From the NCBI RefSeq assembly GCF_014268495.2, contig NZ_CP077087.1, positions 5,940,001 to 6,004,000 of the forward strand: 64,000 bases of DNA. The letters run 5' to 3'. Positions 53,029-63,385 of the stretch are shown here, piece after piece. The position numbers were made by a program, and so were the translations under genes. The notes beneath the pieces were generated by a model. The model saw only the letters and a list, made by a program, of their open reading frames with translations. It searched no databases and was not told the DNA's origin. This DNA is from Pseudomonas monsensis. GTDB taxonomy: Bacteria > Pseudomonadota > Gammaproteobacteria > Pseudomonadales > Pseudomonadaceae. Position 1 is the stretch's first letter. The number at the start of each line of letters is the position of its first letter.

Positions 53029-54993
53029 ATGGCCGGGCTGATTCCCCAGAGCTTCATTGACGACCTGCTGAACCGCACCGACATCGTCGATGTGGTGAGC
53101 TCGCGCGTGCAATTGAAGAAGGCCGGCAAGAATTACACCGCCTGTTGCCCGTTTCACAAAGAGAAAACCCCGTCCTTCAGCGTCAGCCCCGACAAGCAGT
53201 TCTATTACTGCTTCGGCTGCGGCGCCGGCGGTAATGCCCTCGGCTTTCTCATGGATCACGACAACCTGGACTTCCCCCAGGCCGTCGAGGATCTGGCCAA
53301 AGCCGCCGGCATGGAAATCCCCCGCGAAGAAAGCGGTCGCCCGCACAAACCGCGTCAACCGACGGATTCGCCGCTGTACCCGCTGCTCACCGCCGCCGCC
53401 GATTTTTACCGGCAGGCGCTCAAGAGCCACCCGGCACGCAAAGCCGCAGTCGACTATCTCAAGGGCCGCGGCCTGACCGGCGAAATCGCCCGGGATTTCG
53501 GCCTCGGTTTTGCACCGCCGGGCTGGGACAACCTGTTCAAGCACCTGAGCAGCGACACCTTGCAACAGAAGGCCATGATCGACGCCGGCCTGCTGATCGA
53601 GAACGCCGAAACCGGCAAACGCTATGACCGCTTCCGCGATCGCGTGATGTTTCCGATCCGCGACACCCGTGGCCGAATCATCGCTTTCGGTGGCCGGGTG
53701 CTTGGCGACGACAAGCCGAAGTACCTGAACTCACCGGAAACCCCGGTATTCCATAAAGGCCAGGAGCTCTACGGCCTTTATGAGGCGCGCAAAAACAACC
53801 GCAACCTCGACGAAATCATCGTCGTCGAAGGTTATATGGATGTCATCGCCCTCGCCCAGCAAGGCCTGCGCAATGCCGTTGCGACGCTGGGTACCGCGAC
53901 CAGCGAAGAACACTTGAAACGCCTGTTTCGCGTGGTGCCGAACGTATTGTTTTGCTTCGACGGTGACCAGGCCGGCCGCAATGCCGCCTGGCGCGCACTG
54001 GAAGCGACCCTTCCGTGCCTGCAAGACGGACGCCGCGCGCGCTTTCTGTTTCTGCCGGAGGGCGAAGACCCGGACACCCTGGTCCGCGCCGAAGGCACCG
54101 ACGCCTTCAAGGCGCGAATCAATCAGCATGCGCAGCCACTGGCGGATTATTTCTTCCAGCAATTGACCGAAGAAGCCGATCCGCGCTCGCTCGAGGGCAA
54201 GGCGCACATGGCCACCCTCGCCGCACCGTTGATCGACAAAGTGCCGGGCGCGAACTTGCGCATCCTGATGCGGCAGCGCCTGACCGAAATCACCGGCCTG
54301 AGCAGCGAAACTGTCAGCCAGCTGGCGCAAAGTGCGCCGCAGGAAGCGCCGCCCGCCTACGATCCGGGCATCGACTACGACGCAATGCCGGATTACAGCG
54401 ACTACCATCAGCCGCAGGCACAGGACATGTACGTGCCGCAGCAGGAGTGGACGCCGAAGAAACCCGGCGCTGGCGGCAAGAAATGGGACAAAAAGCCCTG
54501 GGACAAGAACGGCAAGCGTGGCGATCGCGATCAACCGCAGCGTCAGCGCACGCCGATTGGCGTCGAATCGCCGACCCTGACCGCCCTGCGCACCTTGCTT
54601 CATCACCCGCAACTGGCCGAGCGCGTTGAAGACGCCGGGCACATTGCGGACGAAAACCAGACCAATGCCCAGTTGCTTGTGGCCTTGCTCGAAGCCGTAC
54701 AGAAGAATCCCAAGCTAAACTCATTTCAGTTGATCGCGCGATGGCACGGCACTGAACAGGGGCGTCTGCTCAAGGCACTGGCTGAAAAGGAATGGTTGAT
54801 TGACGGAGATAACCTTGAACAACAGTTTTTCGACACCATTACTAGCTTGTCAGCCCGCCAACGCGAGCGAAATCTGGAACAGTTGCTCAGGAAAGCGCGT
54901 CAAAGCGAACTGAGTGCCGAAGAGAAAAATCAACTGCGCGACCTTTTAAGTCGCAATGTTTCCGCATCAAACCCGACCTCAACTGGCGCGTGA
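53029..54993 (+). CDS. dnaG: DNA primase
   Basis: Primase of 654 residues that makes RNA primers at replication forks. The CHC2 zinc motif has Cys40, His43, Cys61 and Cys64 (CCPFHKEKTP...YYCFGCG). The TOPRIM core is near VVEGYMDVIALAQQG and FDGDQAGRNAAWR, and the C-terminal DnaB-binding domain follows a low-complexity Lys/Asp-rich linker (about 470-510). The ATG at 53029 is chosen. It is followed by rpoD after 67 bp. Confidence 0.96.
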   Translation: MAGLIPQSFIDDLLNRTDIVDVVSSRVQLKKAGKNYTACCPFHKEKTPSFSVSPDKQFYYCFGCGAGGNALGFLMDHDNLDFPQAVEDLAKAAGMEIPREESGRPHKPRQPTDSPLYPLLTAAADFYRQALKSHPARKAAVDYLKGRGLTGEIARDFGLGFAPPGWDNLFKHLSSDTLQQKAMIDAGLLIENAETGKRYDRFRDRVMFPIRDTRGRIIAFGGRVLGDDKPKYLNSPETPVFHKGQELYGLYEARKNNRNLDEIIVVEGYMDVIALAQQGLRNAVATLGTATSEEHLKRLFRVVPNVLFCFDGDQAGRNAAWRALEATLPCLQDGRRARFLFLPEGEDPDTLVRAEGTDAFKARINQHAQPLADYFFQQLTEEADPRSLEGKAHMATLAAPLIDKVPGANLRILMRQRLTEITGLSSETVSQLAQSAPQEAPPAYDPGIDYDAMPDYSDYHQPQAQDMYVPQQEWTPKKPGAGGKKWDKKPWDKNGKRGDRDQPQRQRTPIGVESPTLTALRTLLHHPQLAERVEDAGHIADENQTNAQLLVALLEAVQKNPKLNSFQLIARWHGTEQGRLLKALAEKEWLIDGDNLEQQFFDTITSLSARQRERNLEQLLRKARQSELSAEEKNQLRDLLSRNVSASNPTSTGA

Positions 54994-55060
54994 GGTCATA
55001 GCTCAGGTATAATCCTCGGCTTGTTTTTTGCCCGCCAAGACCTTCAGTGGATAGGGTGTT
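54994..55060 (+). promoter_or_regulatory. dnaG-rpoD gap with a TATAAT
   Basis: A perfect -10 hexamer TATAAT lies at 55008-55013, 47 bp upstream of the rpoD ATG. No good -35 is 16-18 bp upstream, so this is a weak or activator-dependent rpoD promoter candidate, possibly heat-responsive. Confidence 0.35.
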
Positions 55061-56908
<1,848 letters not shown>

Positions 56909-56914
56909 TACCAG

Positions 56915-56943
56915 AACCCCCGGCCCAGGCCGGGGGTTTTGTT
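56915..56943 (+). terminator. Terminator after rpoD
   Basis: AACCCCCGGCC-CA-GGCCGGGGGTT followed by TTGTTTT is a rho-independent terminator beginning 6 bp after the rpoD stop. Confidence 0.93.
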
Positions 56944-57034
56944 TTCCGGTCAGATTAAATTCCGCGCACCGCCCCTCCCCCGCATAGCCCGTCTACACTC
57001 GAAACAATCACCCCCGTGCCATAACGAGAGCGTT

Positions 57035-60000
57035 ATGCCCAGACTGGCGTCCGTGCTTTTTTTGCTGTCACTGATGATCTGGACCGCAACGGCTGACGCG
57101 CTGACTCTGACCGATGAAGAACGTAGCTGGCTGGCGGCTCACCCGGACTTGCGCCTGGGTGTAGATGCGTCGTGGCCGCCCTTTGAGTTTCGCGACGATC
57201 AGTCCCGCTATCAGGGGCTGGCGGCGGACTATATTGATGTGATCCGCCAGCGCCTGGCGGTCAAACTCACGCCCATCGAGCCCGTGAGCTGGACCGTGGT
57301 GCTGGAGCAGGTCAAGCAAGGCAAGATCGACCTGCTACCGGGCATCATGTCCACGCCGGAGCGCCAGACCTATTTGTCGTTCACCCGGCCCTATCTCGAC
57401 TTCCCGATCGTCATCCTCGCCCACGTCGGCGGCGCGCAACCACGCAAACTCGAAGACCTGTACGGCCTGAAGATTGCTGTGGTGGAAAACTACGCGCCCC
57501 ATGAGCTCCTGCGCACCCACCATCCGGATCTGAACCTGGTGGCCATGCCCAACGTCAGTTCGGCGTTGCAGGCGCTGGCGACCGACGAGGTGGATGCCGT
57601 CGTCGGCGACCTCGCCTCCAGTGTCTGGAGCCTGCGCCAACTGAAACTCGACGGCCTGTACGTCAGCGGCGAAACGCCGTATCGCTATCAACTGGCGATG
57701 GCCGTGCCACGCGAAAACAAGATGCTGGTGGGCATTCTCGACAAAGTGCTCGCCGACATGAGTCCTGACGAAATCAGCAGCATTCAGGAACATTGGGTCG
57801 GCAACGTCCTCGATCATCGGACATTCTGGTCAGATCTACTGATCTACGGTTTGCCGGGCCTGGCGCTGTTGATCATCGTGCTGGCCGTGGTGATCCGCAT
57901 CAACCGCCGCCTGAGCTCGGAAATCGCTCGCCGCATCGACCTCGAACAGGAGCTGCGCAGCAGCGAATACCACTATCGCGGACTGGTAGAGAGTTTGTCG
58001 GCGATTGCCTGGGAAGCGCGGATGAGCGACTTCACCTACAGCTATGTATCGCCCCACGCTGAAGATCTGCTCGGTTATCCCCTGTCCCATTGGCTGATCC
58101 CGGGGTTCTGGCGCAACATCATTCACCCGGCGGACCTGACCCGCGCACAAGCGTTCTGCGACCACGAAGTGTTGGCCGGCCGCGATCACAGCCTCGATTA
58201 CCGGGTGATCACCGCCGACGGCCGCTGCCTGTGGGTACGCGATATCGTCAGCCTGATCGAGCACGGCCATGAACCCGTGATGCGCGGCCTGATGATTGAT
58301 ATCAGCGAAACCAAGCGCACGGAAGAAGCCCTGCGCCTGTCGGAGCAGAAGTTCGCCTCGGTGTTCCAGCAATGCCCGGACATTCTGGTGATTGCACGGC
58401 TGTCGGACGGCTGCCTGCTGGAGGTCAACGAAGCCTTTGAAGAACAGATCGGCCTGAAAGCCGAAGAGGTCATCGGCCAGACTGCCACCGAGCTCAACAT
58501 CTGGGGCATTCCCGGGGTCGGGCCGGGGTTGTTGCAGCGATTGCAGGCCGGCAGCATCCGCAACCTGGAGATGCCCTTTCGCCGCCACAATGGCCAGGTG
58601 TTCACCGGCCTGATCTCTGCCGAGCCGTTCGACCTCGACACCACGCCGGCGCTCGTGGTCGTGGTGCGCGACATCACCCAGCTCAAGGAAACCCAGCAAC
58701 AACTGCAAACTTCCGAAGAGAAGTTCGCCAAGGCCTTCCATGCCTCGCCGGACGGTTTGCTGCTGTCGCGCCAGAGCGACGGCTTGCTGCTGGAGGTCAA
58801 CGAAGGCTTCAGTCGCATCACCGGTTTCAATAGCGCCATGTCGGTAGATCGCTCGGCGCTGGATCTGGGCATCTGGGTCAACCTAAACGAACGCAAGCAG
58901 ATGCTCGACCTGCTGCACCGCGACGGCTTCGTTCGCGACTTCACCTGCCATATCCGCCGCAGCGACGGGCAGATTCGCCTGTGCGAAGTGTCCAGCCGAC
59001 CGCTGCCGATTGGCGAAGAAGACTGCATGCTGACCATCGCCCGCGATATCACCGAACGTCATTTGATGCAGGAAAAACTGCAACAGGCTGCGACCGTGTT
59101 CGAGAGCACCGCCGAAGGCGTGTTGATCACCGACACCCAGCAACACATCAGCGCAGTCAATCGCGCCTTCACCGAAATCACTGGCTACAGCGAAAGCGAA
59201 GCCCTCGGCCATACACCGCGCCTGCTCGCCTCCGGCCTGCACGACAGCGCGTTTTATGCAGCGATGTGGCACCAGTTGACCGACGAGGGACACTGGCAAG
59301 GCGAAATCTCCAACCGGCGTAAAAACGGCGAGCTGTATCCGAGCTGGCTGACCATCAGTGCCGTGCGCAATCGCGACAAATTCATCACCCACTTCGTCGC
59401 GGTGTTTGCCGATATTTCCAGCCTCAAGCACGCCCAGGCCAAGCTCGATTACCAGGCGCATCACGACCCGCTGACCGGCCTGCCGAACCGCACCCTGTTT
59501 GAAAGTCGCCTGCTCACCGCGTTGAACAGCCAGCAGGAAAACGGCGGTCAGGGCGCGGTGCTGTTTCTCGATCTCGACCGCTTCAAGCACATCAATGACA
59601 GCCTCGGTCACCCGGTCGGCGACCTGCTGCTCAAGGGCATCGCGGTGCGTTTGAAAGAACAGCTGCGCGACATCGACACCGTCGCCCGTCTGGGGGGCGA
59701 TGAATTCATCATCCTGCTGCCTGGCCTGCACCAGGCCAGCGATGCCGACCATATCGCCACCAAACTGCTCAACTGCTTCGGCGCACCGTTCCAGGCCGGC
59801 GAACACGAGTTCTTCATCAGCGCCAGCATCGGCACCAGCCTGTATCCGCGCGACGGTTGCGATGTCGCCACTCTGGTGAAAAACGCCGATGCGGCGATGT
59901 ACCGCTCCAAGGCCAAGGGCCGCAACCGCGTCGAAAGCTACACCCGCGACCTCACCGCTCAGGCCAGCGAGCGCGTGGCGCTGGAACACGAGTTGCGCCG

Positions 60001-60781
60001 GGCCATCGAGCGCGATGAATTGCGCCTCTACTACCAGCCGAAAATCAGCCTCGACGATCATCGACTGGTCGGCGCCGAAGCGCTGATTCGCTGGCGCCAC
60101 CCGACCTTTGGCGAGGTGCCGCCCGAGCACTTCATCCCGCTGGCCGAAGAGAACGGCATGATCCTGCAGATTGGCGACTGGGTCTTGGAGACCGCGTGCC
60201 GACAGATGTTCGAGTGGAACCAGGTCTACGACAGCCTCGGCCCGCTCTCGGTCAACCTCGCCGGTGCGCAACTGCGCCAGCCAAATCTGCTCGGACGCAT
60301 TGAGCAACTGCTCAAAGACAACCGTCTGATGCCGGATTTACTGCAACTGGAGATTACCGAGAACTTCATCATGAGTCAGGCCGAGGAGGCTCTGGCCGTG
60401 CTGCACCAACTCAAACGCCTCGGCGTACAACTGGCCATCGACGACTTCGGCACCGGCTATTCCTCACTCAGCTACCTCAAGCGCCTGCCGCTGGACATCC
60501 TCAAGATCGACCAGTCGTTCGTCCGCGGCCTGCCGGACGATCCCCACGACGCGGCGATTGTGCGGGCGATCATCGCCCTGGGCCGGAGCATGCAATTCAC
60601 CGTAATCGCCGAAGGCGTCGAAACCCAGGCCCAGCAACAATTCCTCGCCGCCGAAGGCTGCGAACAGATCCAGGGCTACATCGTCAGCCTGCCGCTGCCA
60701 CCGGAAGAGTTCGCCGCGACGTTTCTTCGTGCAACCGTATCGGATTATTCGGATAGCACAGCAGAGAAACCGTCGCTATAA
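57035..60781 (+). CDS. rmcA: Multi-PAS GGDEF/EAL sensor (RmcA-like)
   Basis: Inner-membrane c-di-GMP enzyme of 1248 residues. In order: signal segment (1-23), periplasmic SBP_bac_3 domain (about 36-255), one membrane helix (about 262-285), four PAS domains (about 300-800), a GGDEF domain with intact GGDEF near residue 888, and an EAL domain with EAL near 1013 (GAEALIRW). EAL cofactor residues (ENFIM, DDFGTGYSSL, EGVE) look intact. The ATG at 57035 is preferred. In P. aeruginosa, RmcA tunes biofilm c-di-GMP to redox state. It follows rpoD as in P. putida and P. aeruginosa. Confidence 0.88.
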   Translation: MPRLASVLFLLSLMIWTATADALTLTDEERSWLAAHPDLRLGVDASWPPFEFRDDQSRYQGLAADYIDVIRQRLAVKLTPIEPVSWTVVLEQVKQGKIDLLPGIMSTPERQTYLSFTRPYLDFPIVILAHVGGAQPRKLEDLYGLKIAVVENYAPHELLRTHHPDLNLVAMPNVSSALQALATDEVDAVVGDLASSVWSLRQLKLDGLYVSGETPYRYQLAMAVPRENKMLVGILDKVLADMSPDEISSIQEHWVGNVLDHRTFWSDLLIYGLPGLALLIIVLAVVIRINRRLSSEIARRIDLEQELRSSEYHYRGLVESLSAIAWEARMSDFTYSYVSPHAEDLLGYPLSHWLIPGFWRNIIHPADLTRAQAFCDHEVLAGRDHSLDYRVITADGRCLWVRDIVSLIEHGHEPVMRGLMIDISETKRTEEALRLSEQKFASVFQQCPDILVIARLSDGCLLEVNEAFEEQIGLKAEEVIGQTATELNIWGIPGVGPGLLQRLQAGSIRNLEMPFRRHNGQVFTGLISAEPFDLDTTPALVVVVRDITQLKETQQQLQTSEEKFAKAFHASPDGLLLSRQSDGLLLEVNEGFSRITGFNSAMSVDRSALDLGIWVNLNERKQMLDLLHRDGFVRDFTCHIRRSDGQIRLCEVSSRPLPIGEEDCMLTIARDITERHLMQEKLQQAATVFESTAEGVLITDTQQHISAVNRAFTEITGYSESEALGHTPRLLASGLHDSAFYAAMWHQLTDEGHWQGEISNRRKNGELYPSWLTISAVRNRDKFITHFVAVFADISSLKHAQAKLDYQAHHDPLTGLPNRTLFESRLLTALNSQQENGGQGAVLFLDLDRFKHINDSLGHPVGDLLLKGIAVRLKEQLRDIDTVARLGGDEFIILLPGLHQASDADHIATKLLNCFGAPFQAGEHEFFISASIGTSLYPRDGCDVATLVKNADAAMYRSKAKGRNRVESYTRDLTAQASERVALEHELRRAIERDELRLYYQPKISLDDHRLVGAEALIRWRHPTFGEVPPEHFIPLAEENGMILQIGDWVLETACRQMFEWNQVYDSLGPLSVNLAGAQLRQPNLLGRIEQLLKDNRLMPDLLQLEITENFIMSQAEEALAVLHQLKRLGVQLAIDDFGTGYSSLSYLKRLPLDILKIDQSFVRGLPDDPHDAAIVRAIIALGRSMQFTVIAEGVETQAQQQFLAAEGCEQIQGYIVSLPLPPEEFAATFLRATVSDYSDSTAEKPSL

Positions 60782-60796
60782 TCCGCGACCTACTGA

Positions 60797-60873
60797 GGGC
60801 CTATAGCTCAGTTGGTTAGAGCAGAGGACTCATAATCCTTTGGTCCACGGTTCAAGTCCGTGTGGGCCCACCA
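60797..60873 (+). tRNA. tRNA with CAU anticodon (probably Ile2)
   Basis: A complete 77-nt tRNA with the acceptor GGGCCTA / TGGGCCC, D arm TATAGCTCAGTTGG..., anticodon CAT at 60831-60833, T arm CACGGTTCAAGTCCGTG, and an encoded CCA end. The CAU anticodon allows methionine or isoleucine-2 (lysidine-modified). The variable loop and T arm resemble E. coli ileX more than the elongator Met tRNA, so Ile2 is preferred. From memory, other Pseudomonas genomes label this locus Met. Confidence 0.85.
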
Positions 60874-60878
60874 CATTT

Positions 60879-60906
60879 GAAAGCCGCGCATTGCGCGGCT
60901 TTTTCG
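60879..60906 (+). terminator. Terminator after the tRNA
   Basis: AAGCCGCGC-ATT-GCGCGGCTTTTT is a perfect stem with a T tract that begins 6 bp after the tRNA CCA. Confidence 0.92.
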
Positions 60907-61005
60907 TTTCCGCGTTCAGCCCCCGACAACGATAAGGGGCTTACATATCCAGCCGGTTGACGCTGTAACATGCTCCACCAAGATTCGCGCCCTATGGAGC
61001 CTCCC

Positions 61006-61467
61006 TTGCCCGACATCCGCCCGCCCGTGCTTGATGAAATCGACCGCCAGCTAATCGCCGCCCTGCAGATCAACGCCCGCGAGAGCGTGGCCATGCTCGC
61101 CCGGCAGTTGGGCATTGCGCGCACCACCGTGACTTCGCGGCTGGCGCGGCTGGAAAAGGCCAAGGTGATCACCGGGTATGGCGTGCGCCTGGGGCAGCGG
61201 GTGGTCGATGGCGGGTTGCAGGCGTATGTCGGGATCAAGGTGCAGCCGCGTTCCGGCAAAGAGGTGTTGCGGCGCTTGAGTACGATGGCGCAGGTGCAGC
61301 AGTTGTGTGCGGTGAGTGGCGAATTTGACTATGTGGCGTGGTTGCGCACGGATTCGCCGGAGCAGCTGGATCAGTTGCTGGATCAGATTGGCAGTGTGGA
61401 TGGGGTGGAGAAGACCACGACGTCGATTATTTTGAGTAGCAAGATTGATCGGGGGCAGCCGGTTTAA
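61006..61467 (+). CDS. Lrp/AsnC-family transcriptional regulator
   Basis: DNA-binding regulator of about 153 residues with an N-terminal helix-turn-helix (about 5-50; LDEIDRQLIAALQINARESV...LGIARTTVTSRLARLE) and a C-terminal RAM-type ligand-binding domain. The TTG at 61006 has GGAG at 60996-60999. ATG codons at 60970 and 60994 are alternatives. It lies between a tRNA and davB. In P. putida the regulator at this place is associated with the davBA lysine genes, so lysine or a related amino acid is a likely effector (inference). Confidence 0.88.
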   Translation: MPDIRPPVLDEIDRQLIAALQINARESVAMLARQLGIARTTVTSRLARLEKAKVITGYGVRLGQRVVDGGLQAYVGIKVQPRSGKEVLRRLSTMAQVQQLCAVSGEFDYVAWLRTDSPEQLDQLLDQIGSVDGVEKTTTSIILSSKIDRGQPV

Positions 61468-61690
61468 GGTTGTATCCGGACTTCTCGGGTGGATTACAAG
61501 GCCTCTTCGCGAGCAGGCTCGCTCCTATATTTTGGTCGGTGTGTAGTCTCTAATCGTCATATTGTTCAGTTAATTAGCAAAACGACGACACTTTGCGTCT
61601 TATTAACGTGTTCTACGCTCCCTAGAATGGCTGGCATCTTTTCCTATACTCAGACGCGCACTCAGCGTCGGTTCGCCAGCAAGGTCAGCC
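61468..61690 (+). promoter_or_regulatory. davBA upstream region
   Basis: This 223-bp gap holds a lone REP-like element (CTTCGCGAGCAGGCTCGCTC at about 61505-61530). An AT-rich stretch with ACTTTGCGTCTTATTAACG, TAGAAT (61624-61629) and TATACT (61646-61651) also lies here, without a clear -35. It should carry the davBA promoter and binding sites of the neighbouring Lrp-type regulator, but I cannot place them. Confidence 0.4.
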
Positions 61691-63373
61691 ATGAACAAGA
61701 ACAATCGCCATCCTGCAGACGGTAAAAAGCCAGTCACCATTTTCGGTCCGGACTTTCCCTTCGCTTTCGACGACTGGATCGAACACCCGGCAGGTCTCGG
61801 CAGCATTCCTGAACACCATCACGGCGCGGAAGTGGCGATTGTCGGCGCGGGTATCGCCGGCCTGGTGGCCGCTTACGAACTGATGAAGCTCGGCTTGAAA
61901 CCGGTGGTCTACGAGGCTTCGAAGCTCGGTGGGCGCCTGCGCTCGCAAGCGTTCAACGGCACTGACGGCATCGTCGCGGAACTCGGCGGCATGCGCTTCC
62001 CGGTGTCCTCCACCGCGTTCTACCACTACGTCGACAAGCTCGGCCTCGAGACCAAACCGTTCCCGAACCCGTTGACGCCGGCCTCCGGCAGCACGGTGAT
62101 CGACCTGGAAGGCAAAACCCATTACGCACAAAGCCTGAAGGATCTTCCTGCACTGTTCCAGGAAGTGGCTGACGCCTGGGCGGATGCATTGGAGGCCGGC
62201 TCGCAGTTCGCCGATATCCAGCAAGCGATCCGCGACCGCGACGTGCCACGCCTCAAGGAACTGTGGAACAAACTCGTGCCGCTGTGGGACGACCGCACCT
62301 TCTACGACTTCGTGGCCACGTCCAAGGCGTTTGCCAAACTGTCGTTCCATCACCGCGAAGTGTTCGGTCAGGTCGGTTTCGGCACCGGCGGCTGGGACTC
62401 GGACTTCCCCAACTCGATGCTGGAAATCTTCCGCGTGGTGATGACCAACTGCGACGATCACCAGCATCTGGTGGTCGGCGGCGTGGAACAAGTGCCACAA
62501 GGCATCTGGCGCCATGTGCCGGAGCGTTGCGTGCACTGGCCGGAAGGCACCAGCCTGAAATCCCTGCACCGTGGCGCACCGCGTTCCGGCGTGAAGAAAA
62601 TCGCCCATGCACCGGATGGCCGTTTCGCCGTCACCGACAACAACGGCGACACCCGCGAATATGCCGCCGTGCTGACCACTTGCCAGAGCTGGCTGCTGAC
62701 CACCCAGATCGAATGCGACGAAAGCCTGTTCTCGCAAAAGATGTGGATGGCGCTGGATCGCACGCGCTACATGCAGTCGTCGAAGACCTTCGTGATGGTC
62801 GACCGCCCGTTCTGGAAGGACAAGGATCCGGAAACCGGCCGCGACCTGATGAGCATGACCCTCACCGATCGCCTGACCCGTGGCACCTACCTGTTCGACA
62901 ACGGCGACGACAAGCCCGGCGTGATCTGCCTGTCGTACTCGTGGATGAGCGACGCACTGAAGATGCTGCCGCACCCGGTGGAAAAACGTGTGGAACTGGC
63001 GCTGAACGCACTGAAGAAGATCTACCCGAAAGTCGACATCGCCGCGCGCATCATCGGCGACCCGATCACCGTGTCGTGGGAAGCCGACCCGTACTTCCTC
63101 GGTGCGTTCAAGGGCGCCCTGCCCGGCCACTATCGCTACAACCAGCGCATGTACGCGCACTTCATGCAGGACGACATGCCCGCCGAGCAGCGCGGGATTT
63201 TCATCGCCGGTGACGACGTATCGTGGACCCCGGCGTGGGTCGAAGGCGCGGTGCAGACCTCGCTCAACGCGGTGTGGGGCATCATGAAGCACTTTGGTGG
63301 CTCGACACATAAAGCGAACCCGGGCCCGGGTGATGTGTTCAAAGACATCGGCCCTATCGCCCTGCCCGAGTAA
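61691..63373 (+). CDS. davB: L-lysine 2-monooxygenase (DavB)
   Basis: Flavin-dependent amine oxidase/monooxygenase of 560 residues that turns L-lysine to 5-aminovaleramide. The FAD-binding VAIVGAGIAGLVAAYELMKLG lies near residues 46-65 (quoted here as VAIVGAGIAGLVAAYEL), with GGRLRS following and the C-terminal FIAGDDVSWTPAWVEGA. The length and sequence match my memory of the P. putida DavB. It is followed by davA with a 12-bp gap. This opens the lysine-to-glutarate route. Confidence 0.93.
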   Translation: MNKNNRHPADGKKPVTIFGPDFPFAFDDWIEHPAGLGSIPEHHHGAEVAIVGAGIAGLVAAYELMKLGLKPVVYEASKLGGRLRSQAFNGTDGIVAELGGMRFPVSSTAFYHYVDKLGLETKPFPNPLTPASGSTVIDLEGKTHYAQSLKDLPALFQEVADAWADALEAGSQFADIQQAIRDRDVPRLKELWNKLVPLWDDRTFYDFVATSKAFAKLSFHHREVFGQVGFGTGGWDSDFPNSMLEIFRVVMTNCDDHQHLVVGGVEQVPQGIWRHVPERCVHWPEGTSLKSLHRGAPRSGVKKIAHAPDGRFAVTDNNGDTREYAAVLTTCQSWLLTTQIECDESLFSQKMWMALDRTRYMQSSKTFVMVDRPFWKDKDPETGRDLMSMTLTDRLTRGTYLFDNGDDKPGVICLSYSWMSDALKMLPHPVEKRVELALNALKKIYPKVDIAARIIGDPITVSWEADPYFLGAFKGALPGHYRYNQRMYAHFMQDDMPAEQRGIFIAGDDVSWTPAWVEGAVQTSLNAVWGIMKHFGGSTHKANPGPGDVFKDIGPIALPE

Positions 63374-63385
63374 GAGGAATCCGAG

